The notes under the pieces were generated by a model that worked only from the letters and a program-made list of their open reading frames with translations, was not told where the DNA came from and did not search any database. Source: Mangifera indica (taxonomy: Eukaryota; Streptophyta; Magnoliopsida; Sapindales; Anacardiaceae). Taken from it: a DNA stretch of 64,000 bases. Made by a program: the position numbers and the translations under genes. Below, piece by piece: positions 46,495 to 58,441 of the stretch; the first letter of the stretch is position 1; the number at the start of each line of letters is the position of its first letter. The DNA lies in assembly GCF_011075055.1 (NCBI RefSeq), contig NC_058140.1:13328668-13392667 (forward strand), in the 5' to 3' direction.

Positions 46495-48062
46495 TAGCTT
46501 GACCCCACCCAAGGTATAGTGAAATCCTAAGTGACTCCCTTTAACTTTCAAAAACCCAAACACCCACCTATAAACAAAATTCTGGTAAAATTCTCAATTA
46601 AAATTAAGGCCAAATGACTATTTTCTACCAAAGGTATGTCGCAATCTCAAGTTTCTATCCTTTAACTATGGAAACATCAAACACCCACCCATGACCGGTT
46701 AAATTTAATAAAACTCTAACGGTGGTAAGGGTAAAATCGTTATTTTCTCTATAATATTAAAAATAAACTAAAATGGAATCTACTTTTACCCCCCTAAATT
46801 TTAAAAATTAAAATTTTCCCCCGGTCTAAGTTTTAAAAAATCATAGTTTCACCCTAGGGTTTCGTTTGAAAATCTTCGATGACATCTCCGGCTCTATTGC
46901 CTATGGCCTCTCCCTCCAGAAGCATCCTCTCCTTCTGGCGATCTCTTTTCTCCCATTTGGACGTCCGATCAGTGTCGAAGAAGCGATGGAAGACGAAGAA
47001 CTTTGTCGGAGAAGACAAATCTTCGTCTTCCCAATCGTCGTCATCGTCTGGAAAGACGACTCGTCGTCCTCTGGGAAGACAATCGTCTTCCCAGACGATG
47101 AAGACAAGATCGATCGATCTCGTCTTCATCGTCTGGGAAGACAATTTCTCTTCTCAGATGACATCTCTCTGCGTCGAATGGGTTGGGGTGGAGTTGAGAG
47201 GCGCCGTCGGTGGAAGAGAAACCGTCGGAGAAAGTGAAAGGGTTTGGAAATAAACCCTAGGGGGGGAAATGCGATCTTTTCAAACTTAGCTTGGGAAAAA
47301 AATGTTAGTTTTTAAATTTTTAGGGGGGAAAATGAGATTAAATTTTCAAGGGTTAGAGTTTCGTTAAATTTAACTGGCTATGGGTGGGTGTTTGATGTTT
47401 CTATAGTTAAAGGGTGAAAACTTGAGATTGCAGCATACCTTGGGTGGGAAATAGTCGTTTGGCCTAAAATTAATAGTAAAACTGTCATTTAACAAAATAA
47501 TTTAAAAAACTAAAGTTTTGTCACATTTTTTCCCTTAGTTTGCAAATCTTACAGTTTTTCCTCACCCAAAGTTTGAAAAGTAACAACTTCACCCCAAAGG
47601 TTTTGAAACCATTGTCAGAAACGGTGAAGTTCACTATCTCCAATCTCATTCATCCTCTCACCCAGGTTATCTCTCCATGCCGACTTGCTTTAATCCATCG
47701 ATTAAAACCATTAACTCCGATGAAAATAAAATCATCTTCGTTCAAGATAAACTGGCAGAGAGAGCCAACGCGACTGGAGATAGTGAATTTTGTAGTTTTC
47801 GACAATAGTTTCAAAACCCTAAGGGTGAAATTTCTACTTTTCAAACTTTGAGAGAAGAATTGTTAGATTTTTAAACTAAAGAGGAAAGTGCAATAAAAAT
47901 TTAGTTTTTCAAATTATTTTATTAAATAATGATTTCACCTTTAACATTAATTGAGTTTTTTAACAGAATTTTACTGATGGGTGGATGTTTGAGTTTTTGA
48001 AAGTTACACGGTATGGGTTTAGCTTTTCACTTAACCTTGGGTGGGAATAAGTCTTTTGGCCT
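46495..48062. mobile_element. Outer Mutator-like foldback in an intron of copy C (interrupted)
   Basis: The right end, reversed, reads GGCCAAAAGACTTATTCCCA and then CCCAAGGTTAAGTG, CTTTCAAAAACTCAAACATC and CAGTAAAATTCTGTTAA. The left side (46505-46590) carries the same series (CACCCAAGGTATAGTG, CTTTCAAAAACCCAAACACC, AAAATTCTGGTAAAATTC). The left terminus is eroded. The element at 46608-47464 is inserted within its left arm. Confidence 0.7.
46608..47464. mobile_element. 857-bp Mutator-like foldback nested in the outer element
   Basis: Ends GGCCAAATGACTATTTTC and (reversed) GGCCAAACGACTATTTCCCA. Perfect 9-bp duplication TAAAATTAA at 46599-46607 and 47465-47473. The length equals the element at 24169. 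The palindromic GC-rich centre (GAAGACG/CGTCTTC) yields open frames on both strands at 46854-47253, which are mirror translations rather than genes. Confidence 0.93.
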
Positions 48063-48499
48063 TCAATTTTATGTCAAATACTATGTTTTTACCTGTATTT
48101 CCAGCACAAGATTATGACCTCTAAATGCAAGCATAATTATACCATCGGCCTTCAAGATATTCCCAAACTTAGCCATATCTGATTTTTTCATCTCTTCAAA
48201 TTCTCTGATGGGCTTGGGTCTACAATTGCTGATGGACGGAACCCAGAACAGCGAACAATGCCCAACGGCTGTGATTGGCCCAATCATTGAGACCTTGGCC
48301 AATGAATTCAAGTGTGGCTGGCTACTGAGCCACACCAATCGCCAAGCAAGTTAACAACAAGGAAAAAGCAGTGAGCCCATGTCTTGGCTTCACCACCAGC
48401 GGCCCCACCATTGCAAATGGTCCTGAAAAATAGCTTCATGTTCCCACCATTAATTTGCTGAAGCGAGTTCCTGGAACTACATGGCTATTTGTTCAAAAA

Positions 48500-48709
48500 A
48501 GCTTCACCTTTTTCACCATTAATTTGCTTCTATTTTGAATCAAGCAGTATTTTAATGGGGCACCTCACATTCCAGGACCAAAATTAGGAAACGTGCTTGC
48601 TATATTTCCTGTGATGTGCCTATCAGGAGGATCTTGCGCCATGCTGATTATCACAGGAGGTGGGAACATGGCTATTTTGAAGCAAATTAATGGTGAAAAA
48701 GGTGAAGCT
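48500..48709. other. Micro-inversion of exon 3 start between 31-bp inverted repeats
   Basis: On the plus strand, 48575-48670 reads GPKLGNVLAIFPVMCLSGGS and continues to GGGNM, the start of exon 3, although the gene is on the minus strand. A perfect 31-bp inverted repeat flanks it (48500-48530 starting AGCTTCACCTTTTTC; 48679-48709 ending AAAAAGGTGAAGCT). In copy A the equivalent exon piece (8540-8630) is in normal orientation. Confidence 0.88.
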
Positions 48710-49141
48710 ATTTTGAACAAGAAGCCATAGTGAAAAAGGTATCCGCTGAAGCCATGTAGTGTAGAGTTGCCAAGCAAATGCCAGTGACAAACAAATGATT
48801 CTCCATGTCCTGCAACAAGTGAAAAATCGATGTTCTGAAAAAACTGAATTTAAACAAAAAACTGAATGTTGGAAATTTATTACTCACCATCCAAGAATGG
48901 CAAAAGCAACGGGAAGTACAAGGGCTTGAAATCCTATTCCTGAACACAGAAGATGGAACACTGCAGTATAAATTTTTTCATTTCTTGATTCTGTGATAGG
49001 AAGCCAAGCGTCCTGTGGGTTAACTTCGACCCCGGAATTGCCTTCTGAATGATCATTCAAGCCGCAATTATTTGTGCCCGTACTACTGGGCTCCTGGATG
49101 GACAGCTCTTCAACAGAAGCTAGTTCTGGAACTTCTTCCAT

Positions 49142-50440
49142 AGGTGAAGAGCTATGATTCAGAAGCAACTCCCCTGCGGAGATAACAATTTGGCCGATTT
49201 TAATTGATTTGTAATTAAGTACTTCAACCGGAACTGCAACTTGTAAGTGTTGACTGTTGGCCAAAAGACTTGGGATCACATTTATGAAATCGACGGGTAC
49301 TTTTGTTGTTAAGTTCAAGGTTAATTCTAGTTGTAAATTTGTAAATAATATGTATTTCTAGTGCTCTCTGACTGTTCTTTCACTCAGTTTTTTCCTTTTG
49401 GCTTTAAAATTTGCTTATCTAATTCTCCAATAAAATTATACATAATTTTATTTACAAATAACAATATACCACTATATAATTAAATATTATTTTATTTTTA
49501 ATTTTTAACTATCTAATCATATAATAATACATAATTATTTTTACACATAGTAATATTTTTAATTCTTTTAGTCAATTCTTTTACCCATTTAATCTATGAT
49601 TAAGTATCATTTGAAGTAATTAAAGTTGCACTTTTTTTTCCGAATTGGTTGGATGAGAGACAGTCAAAAATCAAGACACAATAATTGAACCCACAATCAA
49701 ATTAAGATTTCACAAGCATAACCAAAACTCGAATTCAAATTTTTTTCTTGAAAATTCTAGTAGTCCACTAATATTATTATTCCTTGGAGTCATTGAAGTT
49801 GTACAACATACCATTTGGATAAGATATTATAATTTATAATTTAACACAATCTAATACAAAATATTATGTGATACTACATGAACATGTCAGGTCAATGCAC
49901 TTCCTAAATTACGAAAGCCAAATAATTTAAATTAGACTAATGTCACATGCATAATTTTTATATATAATTTTATATATAAATAATAATATATTATTATATA
50001 ATTAGATAGTTAAAAATTAAAAATATCTAATTAAATTATAATATGTTATTTGTATATATAAATTATGTACGTAGTTTTATTGTTGAAATTACAAAACTAA
50101 TTTTCTCAACTTTAATGGAGTTATTATAACATATAATTAATATAATCAGTATAAGAACAAATTAATAAAAAATAAAAAATAGACACTTTACCTGTTTCAA
50201 CACAGTTAATTACTAGATGGAATTAGTAAGGTTTAATGGTTTGTCACATTATAAACAAAGCCAAGAGTGAAGACCAGATTCTATATATTATTAGAAATCT
50301 ATTGTATAAGTTTTTGTTCCTAATCTTTTTTAGCTTGTTTGTCAGTAATCCCTGATCATCCTTGGAGGTATTACATATCTTAGTGGTAAATTTGGAATAT
50401 ATCCTTCTACCTAATGATGTTCTGTTGCAAGAAAGTAGCA
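49142..50440. other. Upstream of copy C; contains AT-palindrome MITEs
   Basis: 49142-49318 stays open in frame with exon 1 but has no upstream ATG. Palindromic AT elements at about 49430-49565 and 49945-50090 (TATATAAATAATAATATATT with TAATATGTTATTTGTATATA) resemble the element at 23117. Most of this region is the part deleted in copy A. No other gene seen. Confidence 0.5.
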
Positions 50441-51380
50441 TGCTCTATAAGAAATGGAAATGAAGAAGTCCTCCCACGTGACTGTTGTGTTGCAGTGAAG
50501 CTCTTACCCCGGCCTGTATGGGATGAATATGTGAACAGTAGCCCGAGCCCGGGTTTTTATACCTTTGGCTGCGCTTACCGGGCTTTTGGCCTGGTTATCT
50601 CCTCATTTGAGATTGAAATCAACATTCAACACTGTCTACTGAAAATGACTCATTTTTATGATTTTGGGACTTTGGAGTGATTTTTGCTAGTGTCTTGAGA
50701 TTTGTGTTGCTGTGTAAATTCTTATGAGGCTGTGAGGGAGACTTTGAAGTGGGTTTGCGTTTGATTACGCCTCAAACTTTGTGTGTTTTGCCTTGATAGT
50801 TATTATGTATGTCTTTTATTGTTATACGAATACCCAATAAATTTGTAATGAAAGGAAACAATCCATAAATAGGACGAGAAGAAAAAGAACATAAAAATTT
50901 GTGTGGAAATCCAAATCTGAAAAAATCTGGGGAAAAAGGATGGAGAAATTCTCTATACTAATTAAAAGGAAAATGCAAGACATTGGCTATCAAGTGTATA
51001 ATTTTAAACTCTAGGCACTCAGATAAGTATCAATCTCAAAACTTGTAAATTTTCTGCATAGCACAAATTTATATCCACAACAAAACAATCATTTCATTAG
51101 ATGGAATACCTATTCTAGATGAGATAGTTTATTTCAAACAAAAACAAGTCCGTTCTAAACCAAAACAATTAAAGAGTTTTTGAAATGACCCATAAACAAT
51201 GGGTAAAACAACCTTGTTTTGATTTATTATAACGAATAAAACACCTATTCTCCTTATCAAAATACTCATTTTGATATTAGAACTCATTCATTCTTTATCT
51301 AGAATGAATGATGTTGAATTCGGATCATATCGAACAATCTTCACATTGACATAAATTTGCAAGCAAGAACTCAATCAATT
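50441..51380. other. Gene-free stretch shared with block 1 (8926-9850)
   Basis: Begins AGCATGCTCTATAAGAAATG like block 1. It lacks the poly-G insert and carries about 80 extra bases near 50790-50880. The 88-codon plus frame at 50414 is not conserved as an open frame in block 1. Confidence 0.5.
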
Positions 51381-51389
51381 TTATTCTTC

Positions 51390-51660
51390 AACATAATTCT
51401 CCACCTCTTCCATAAAAACCCCTAAGGGCAATACTCAACACAATATACCATCTGAGTCTAAGAATTGCTTGAACTTGGTAATAGACAAAAGCTCGGTGAG
51501 CATGTCAGCTTTATTATCTGCAATAATCTTCTTGGTAAAAATATCAACCTTAGAATATACATCCTATACAAAATGATATTTAACATTTATATGTTTGGCT
51601 CTCTTATAATACGTTTAATCTTTAGTCAAGTGAATTGTACTTTTGAGCGTTAAAATGAAA
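51390..51660 (-). mobile_element. Ty1/copia RNase H remnant (block 2)
   Basis: Counterpart of 9852-10150. The minus strand retains the order of the ADMLTK and HINVKYHFV-like codons with further substitutions and stops. It shares its flanks with block 1, so it was duplicated, not independently inserted. Confidence 0.65.
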
Positions 51661-52548
51661 AACAATATAAATAAACCTGTTTTGAACTAGAACCACCAAT
51701 GAACTTCTAGATTGAGTAATGAACAACTAGTGGAACAACCTTGTTCTAATTTTTTACAATGCATTTTAGCTTGTTCCAAGATTGAGCATGCCAGCTACTA
51801 GATTGAGCAATGAATAAATAAGGCATGTTAACCTCACGGAAATACCTGTTCTGATACTGAAGCTCCCAATTCTTCATTTGGAATGCTTGTTCTTGAATTT
51901 GGGTCACTACATCCAACATTTATAAACATCCTATCATCAGAATGAGTTTTCTGGATGGATTGGACTTAACCTTTGTTTCAAAATGCTGGAGGCATTGTTG
52001 CAATTCAGAACGCAAATTGTATTCTTAGTATGATAATTGCAGTGTCATGTCTTTGATTTCCCGAATTATTGTATTTTGAAAGTGGTTAGCATTTTCGTAT
52101 CTGCGGATTTCACTGTACAGTTTGTAAACTATGTGTACAAATGTTAGATGGATTATTGCAGAACAGAGGAGATGTCGCGTCTGTTTTAAGTAAGAATGCC
52201 TTGTGATCAAACTGGTATCTAAGTTTGGAGGCACTTCATTACTTTCTTACTTCATAAATTGACTAATGAACAATGTTATGTGCGTATACACATAAATATG
52301 TATATATACATTTATATACAAAAAGTATGTATACATAATTTTATTCTTAATTAATTATCTTGTCATAGTCGATTTAGACAGCATCCTCTTTTCATAGGAC
52401 TTTGGAATTTCCCAGCCTTAATAGGCATCTTGATGGGGCAAAATCTATTTTGAAGTAAACTAGTCTTTGCTTTTCACTCAAAATGTAAACAGGACCCCAT
52501 GAACTCATTTATCCATTGGATCGTGGAGGAATCCTAATTGTAGCCAAA
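51661..52548. other. Gene-free stretch shared with block 1, with a small AT-palindrome
   Basis: Aligns with 10151-10704 and 11570-11800. At about 52268-52350 a small palindrome (TATGTGCGTATACACATA, TATGTATACATA) occupies the site where block 1 has the 10705 foldback. Block 1 bases 11810-12165, including its MITE, have no counterpart. Confidence 0.5.
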
Positions 52549-55500
52549 TTATGGCCTAAAGAAATTGGCCTTTAAGCCTTCGGTAGCCAAATTCCAGAGG
52601 GCAGCAACAACTAACATAACACTCAAAATCGAGCCTAAACAACCAAGACAGAAGTTCAACCACCACATTGCGCTAATTGAACGGGGTTTTTTGATGGAAA
52701 TATACATGAAACATGGATAAACATATGTCAAAGGCAATGTAATTCCTCGAATTACAGGTGCCAAGCTTCCTAGGAATGGAAATGCCACTGCTATGAAGAA
52801 GGCCAGCCCTCCAAAGAAGAGCCTTAAACCAGTCCGAACCCACCATGTACACCGTTTCTTCTTCCACATAATGTACCTGAACTCAAGATTGTCGAAAACT
52901 GGCATAGCGTAGATTTGAAATGAAGTTAGGTTGTTTATAAGAGCTAGAAGGTAGATTATGCCCATCGCGTATTTTTGTGTTTCAGGTCCATGAACTTGCA
53001 AAAATGCAGTTAATAACCCTCCATTTATTGGAACCTGGAACAAAACAATGCAGAGTTTCAGTGAGTTACGTCTCTCTTATTTGAAAATTTCAGTAAATTC
53101 AATTTCTCACCCAAGGTTTGGCTTTAAATAACTTTTCCATCTTTAGTTGGTATAAATAACACATTCTAATCCAAAATTAAACATAAGTAACACTTTTTCA
53201 TCCAAAATTAAACTCTGCTAATATTACCAATATTAAAAAGTGAAATTACTGTTTTATCACTATTATTTTATTTTTCAACATTATTATATAATTTTAAATT
53301 AACAAAAATTAAAAATAACATTTTAAATATCAAAATTATATAAGAAGCCTCTTCTTTCAATTTCTTTTCACCCTCATCATTTCTTCCTCTCTCCTTATAT
53401 AAGGATGTTTTTGTCATAAAATCGTATATTAGGAAGTAAACTCTAATTTTTGAGTATAGTAGTGGTCTTTTTAAAATATTTTAAGGGGTTATTGGAAATT
53501 TAGAAAAAGATTGAGGATCTTTTAAAAAAATTGGAAATATCAGTCTACCCTCTGTCGTTTCAAAAATGATAATTACAACTTCAAAGAATTGAACATAATA
53601 TAATAAATTATGAGTATAAATATTATATTACAATTATTGAGATCCTATATTAGTTTCAAAATATACAAGGGTTTTAAAATATTTAGATTAATTTTTGAAT
53701 TTTTAAGCTTTTTCAAGAGTTAAATTATTATATTTAAAACATTTAGGTTCATTAGAAAACCATCTTTTTTGTTCTTTTTTCAAATTAATAGATGATAAAA
53801 TTATTATTTTGCTTTTATATTATTAGTTTTTTTCATACAAAATTTGATTTTAAATGAAAAAATGTTATTTATATTAATTAGGTGTGAAAAAATGTTCAAG
53901 GCCAAACCTTCGTGTTATTTACTCATTCATGCGTGATGATGTGCTTTACCTTGTTTCCGTAAGCCCAAAATCCAGCTATAGCAAGAGGAAATAAACACAT
54001 TGCTATTATCAGATATGAAATCGTTACTCCTCTCCACATTGGCTTTGACGATTTTTGCTTTTGGTCAGAAGGCAACGTTCCCTGTAAGTTCAAATTGTGT
54101 CCAGATACGTTAGTCCAAATTTGAATTGGATTTTGACTGCATTTTAAATTAAGTTAGGAGAGAAGAGAAAATTCAACATTCTTACCTGTATCTCAAGCAC
54201 AAGATTGTGACCTCTAAATGCGAGCACAATTATCCCAATGGCATTGAAGATATTACTAAACTTAGCCATATCTGATTTCCCCCTCTCTGCATGGCCGTAA
54301 GAGACTGCACTCGGCCTGCCCTTGGTGATCGGCAGGATCCATAACAGAGTACAGTAAACAAGCGCCGTGACTGCACCGATCACCGAGATCTTGGTTATCG
54401 AATTCAAGTTAGGAAATTGGGCTACAAGAATAGCCATGCAAGTGAAGATCAAGAACCACGTGGAACCACTCAGTGAGTTGGCTTCACAAATGGCTCCGCC
54501 ATCACACATATATTTGTATAAAGTCTTCATGTTCCCACCAGCTGTGGTGATCTGTAGAACCAAGTACGATACTCCTGAGAGATACATCACCGGAGATAAA
54601 GCAAGACGCTTCCCTAACTTTTCACCTGGAAGTCAACAAAACAAGAGTGGGTTTTTCAATATGCTGGAACAGGTAATTGATGCATAGAATGTAGTTGAAT
54701 TGTGTGTCATATTGGATCGAAAACTTAATTTTTTATATTTTATAAAATTTTAATTAATATATTATTATTTTAGATACATATTATATTATATAATACGTTC
54801 AATGTATCATTTAATTTGATATATTTTATGATACGTATAGTTTTTTATTTGTATTATATCGTATCATAAAATATATATATTATATTATAGAATACTAATA
54901 CCCATATATAGAATACACACCAAAGATGGGTTATTGAAGACTTTTCTAATTTGTAAGTGTATAATTACTAACCAAAGGCATACGTTGCAAGCCAGGGATA
55001 TCTACAGTAGCGTGCTCCTGGTACTGGTTCGGCAAGTTGAACAAGAAGCCATGTTGTGTAAAGTTGCCAGGCAAATGCCAGTGACAAAGATATGATCCCC
55101 CATGACCTTTAAAAGAAAAACAAGAATATTAAGCTTATTCAAGCATGGCAATATGATATTGAAAATTTAAGGGTAAATAGGCAAAATACTAACCTTCCAA
55201 GAGTGGCGAATGCAACAGGAAGTAAAAGGGCTTGAAATCCGATACCTGAGGAGAGTAAATGAACCACAACAGAAAAAACGTTGCCATTTCTGGATTCCGT
55301 GATGGGAAGCCAAGCTTCTTCTGGAAACAAGTATTCCACCTGGGTATTGCCTAAATTATCATTGGCAAAACTGCCGTCTATGCACGGTGTAACGGTGGAC
55401 TGTCTCATGGACCCGGTTGATTCAATCCTGATGATTTGAAGAGGGTGAGGCTCCTGAGGGACTCTTGATGGTTCCTGAAGAGAGAAGTCTTCAAGATTAC

Positions 55501-55684
55501 CTATCTCCATCATAGAGCCAACGCAATAGTGGGAAACTGGATTATGTGCTAGTAAAGAAAAAACATTGCGAACTTTGCTGAAGAAGTGCTGTCGATTTAT
55601 AGAGCTCCTAAATCCTGGAGGTGACTTAATGAAAGTGAAAGTGAGATCATCCTGATGAGTTAAGCTGACGTCACGGTTCTGCAT
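52549..55684 (-). CDS. AAAP amino-acid transporter, LHT-like 8 type, copy D (open frame)
   Basis: Exons 55194-55684, 54973-55106, 54186-54625, 53950-54081 and 52549-53034; 1683 nt, 560 residues, all junctions GT/AG. The start at 55684 (MQNRDVSLTHQDDL) gives the long disordered leader typical of the group; the shorter start MMEIG is at 55513. Core motifs match copy B: AWLPITESRNG, LAFAWQLYTTWLLVQLAEPV, AIGIIVLAFRGHNLVLEIQ, GFWAYGNK, SFQIYAMPVFDNLEFRYIM, terminal KANFFRP. Two oddities occur at conserved places: ATLGR where B and C have LGW, and YLSGVSYLVLQITTAGG where B has YLSGGSCVMLIITAG (one extra codon). The substitutions at the start of exon 3 cluster within about 80 bases while flanks are nearly identical to B. 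Probably expressed, but activity is less certain than for B. Confidence 0.87.
53090..53935. mobile_element. Foldback-type insertion in the last intron of copy D
   Basis: Counterpart of 12725-13440. CTCACCCAAGGTTTGGC is at the left and GTTCAAGGCCAAACCTTCG at the right, with a palindromic AT-rich interior that has diverged more than the exons. Ends approximate. Confidence 0.45.
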
Positions 55685-55972
55685 ATAGTGGAAACCGAGT
55701 CGAACAAACCTTTTTCCTTTTTTTCTAAATAAGTGATCTAATTAGGCTTGGTGTCGCAGCCAGTGACAGCTTGATCAGGTTTCGACTTAGTCAAAAGTAC
55801 AAGGACCTATTTGCTCCACCATTAGTAACTAGACACAACACCTATGTGTACATATATAAAAACAAGGGAAAGAAGAGCTTCCCGTCATTTTAATCATTTT
55901 CATAATCTTATAAAAGTTAGCATTATTTTTCATATCCGTTTTCTATTATTATACGATAATATAATTATCTCT
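55685..55972. other. Upstream flank of copy D
   Basis: Aligned with 15385-15633. No confident core promoter was identified. Confidence 0.35.
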
Positions 55973-55981
55973 TATTTTAAT

Positions 55982-56152
55982 GAGTAATAATATGTGTATT
56001 TATTTTGGGTACATAAATATATACACACTCATATGTGTCATCATATGATTGGTTATTGTTTTATTTCTAATTTAAAATTATCTAATCACATGATGACACA
56101 TATAAATGTATATACATTCGTGTATCTAAAGTGGATACATATAGTTTTATTG
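55982..56152. mobile_element. 171-bp palindromic MITE (copy 3) with 9-bp target duplication
   Basis: Starts GAGTAATAATATGTGTAT and ends ACATATAGTTTTATTG. TATTTTAAT is perfectly duplicated at 55973-55981 and 56153-56161. In block 1 the single uninserted TATTTTAAT is at 15634-15642. Confidence 0.93.
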
Positions 56153-56161
56153 TATTTTAAT

Positions 56162-57500
56162 AAGATGACATGACCAACTATTATTATTTAGATGTCTAAA
56201 TTCAATGTATTAAGATTTAAACATATCTAATTATGTAATTATTTAATTATCTTTTCTTGTTGTCATAAATACAAAAGACTGTATAGAGACTTAAGATAAT
56301 AATTTATAATTATTTTGTCAAATTTTTGTGAATTCAATAACGATATATGTAAATTTTAGAGTAGTAGAGTAAACAACTTTAAAAATATTTTGTTTTCACT
56401 ATATTTTGTGCTGAATTGCATATCAGAATTTTGTATATGTTTTGTTGGTGTAAATTTTCACATTAATAATTTGATGTTAATAGGGCCTCCGAAAAGCTTT
56501 TTTTAGCTAGGTTTAAATCGCACTCCTATTTTGTCAAAATCGTTGGCAAAAGTCATTTTCTAATAATTCTCTTATGAGCATATAACCGATCAAGTTGTAG
56601 AAGACAATCAAAATGTTTCTTCTGTAGTTGCACTCTAACCTATTACTAAAAATCAAATTTGTATAGTTACTTAAATTCTTGACAATCCTCTCTGTAGAAG
56701 ATAGTCGAAAACGACTTAGAGAGTATTCTAAAACGGAAGCTCAAACAAGCCCTTCAAATTTTGGTGGCCCATGACGACGAACTAAATATTTGAATTGAAT
56801 AATCTTTTTCCTCCTCGTTGGCATGCTATGCAACTGTAGTTAGTAGTTTTATGACATATTTAATAGCATTGTTTGAAGGAACTGATGATCCCACGTGGTC
56901 AATGCATAGCAATCACACTGATTGAAAGGGTAAAAATGTGATTTTGAGTTAAAAGTATTATGTATACCCATGAGGGGTAGAAAAATGTTATTTATTTAGT
57001 CTATAGAATTTTATTAATGATGTGGGCTTGCAGGCTGGGTGTGGAAAATAAGGAGAAGAAACAAATTATTTAAACAAAAAAAAAGGGCTCAAATTCAAGA
57101 TCAAATTTGTAGGGTTCTTGACAATTCCAGCGTCAATTTATAAAATTTGAAGTCTTTTGCTATGATCCAAAAATTTCGATATCTCAACGCTGACAGAAAT
57201 TGAAGAATGAATAAAGAGGTGCTCAAAAGACTTTAAAAGGGTTACAAATGGCTTTTCATTTGAAGTCGGTAAAATGAAGTAGGTTGAGAAGGGAAAGTCT
57301 TCCATTTGTTGAAAGTATCTGCGCAAAGTGTGGGGTTTGTATGGTATGTATATCGTAAGTGATGACACGACATAAATATTTTTGACTTGACTTCCATTTA
57401 TTCGGTTGCCACTAGACAAAAGAGTACGAGCTGACTTTTAATTGTACCGTTGAATGCGATTTGGCGTGCGGTATCATCCTGTTGATCAATCTATAAAATA
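56162..57500. other. Gene-free stretch aligned with block 1
   Basis: Matches 15643-17560 without the hAT MITE (empty site TATGCAAC at 56827-56834) and without the second 171-bp MITE. The 93-codon minus frame (57138-57419) differs by deletions from its block 1 counterpart. Confidence 0.5.
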
Positions 57501-57501
57501 A

Positions 57502-58441
57502 TGGGAAAAAGAATCTTTCCGTCAATTTTAAAGTTAAAAAATTTAAATTCTCACTCATGAGTAAATTATAATTCAAATTTATTGTTAGAGATAGAAATAA
57601 AATTATTATTTTACCTATGAATTTTAAAATTTTAAAATTTTATCATTTTCCCCCTCTAGGTTTTAAAAACTAATATTTTAACCTATCTTTCAAGTTTAAA
57701 GAGTTTTGATTTCACCCTTAGAGTTTGCTTCCTTTTCTTGCTACTATCGAAGGTCGATGCTTTCAACGGATCTTCCTTCTCCAGCTCCAAAGGACGATGA
57801 AGGACGAACCTTTGGACGATGAAGGACGATAACGAAGGATCATCCAAATCTGGATGAACAGACGAAGAACGACATCATCACGTTTGGACGATGCGACGAG
57901 CTACGAAGGACGACAAAACGTAGTCCTTCGTCATTTGGGTTGTGCGAAGAAGAGAGATCTGTCTCTTCGTTGCACCGTGCGATGAAGAGATCTCTGTCTC
58001 TTCGTCACACTGCGTGATGAGGAGATGAAGATATTTTCGTCACACTGCCGTCATTTCACCAAGAGGAGGTTGGAGATGATGTTGGAGAAGACACCGAAAG
58101 ATGAAGCTGAAGAGTGGGGGTGAAACTGCTCTTTTTGAAAGTTATGAGGGGCGACTGAGTTTTTAAAAATATGAAAACTTTAAGTTTGGGGGTGAAAATA
58201 TTACTTTTCAAAGTTTAAAAACTTTAGGTAAAGGCAAAATATTATTTTCTAAAACCTTGGGGAAGCGAAAGTAATAAAGTTCATAATTTTTATAATAAAC
58301 AGTAAAATGACTATTTTATCTCTCCCTTTATCAGAAAAAATTAACAAAAGTTCGACTATAGGTGAGAGTTTGAGCTTTTCATCTTCCATAGGTGTGAGTT
58401 TGAGATTGGGCTAAAAGTTGGATGGGAAATAGTCCCTTTTC
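57502..58441. mobile_element. Mutator-like foldback element, block 2 only
   Basis: The right end, reversed, reads GGGACTATTTCCCATCCAAC then TTTTAGCCCAATCTCAAACT and CTCAAACTCTCACC. The left arm (57510-57600) holds the inverse series with an eroded end. The centre is a GAAGGACGA/TCGTCCTTC palindrome. It occupies the position of 17560-17680 in block 1. Ends approximate. Confidence 0.6.

Larger units (their letters stand above)
45744..49141 (-). pseudogene. AAAP amino-acid transporter pseudogene, copy C
   Basis: Exon 1 is sound: from MEEVPELASVEELSIQEPSS through AWLPITESRNEKIYTAVFHL to PVAFAILGW (48888-49141, good donor ATG|GTGAGT). Exon 2 (about 48720-48812) is partly rewritten near its 3' end. 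Exon 3 (48093 to about 48450) is cut, and its first part lies inverted at 48575-48670. Exon 4 (46307-46437) has lost one base (AAAGGGTAATAA against AAAGGGGTAATA in copy A). Exon 5 (45744-46225) has a 4-base deletion after LRLFFG and a TGA at 45789 where copy B has TGG. Five independent lesions make this clearly dead. Its last long intron has swollen with nested foldback elements. Confidence 0.9.

Noticed and set aside
46854..47253. Open frames of 96-124 codons
   Set aside because: Mirror translations of the palindromic foldback centre, with no conserved domain.
49142..49318. Extended N-terminus of transporter copy C
   Set aside because: The frame is open but begins without an ATG; the first Met in frame is at 49141.
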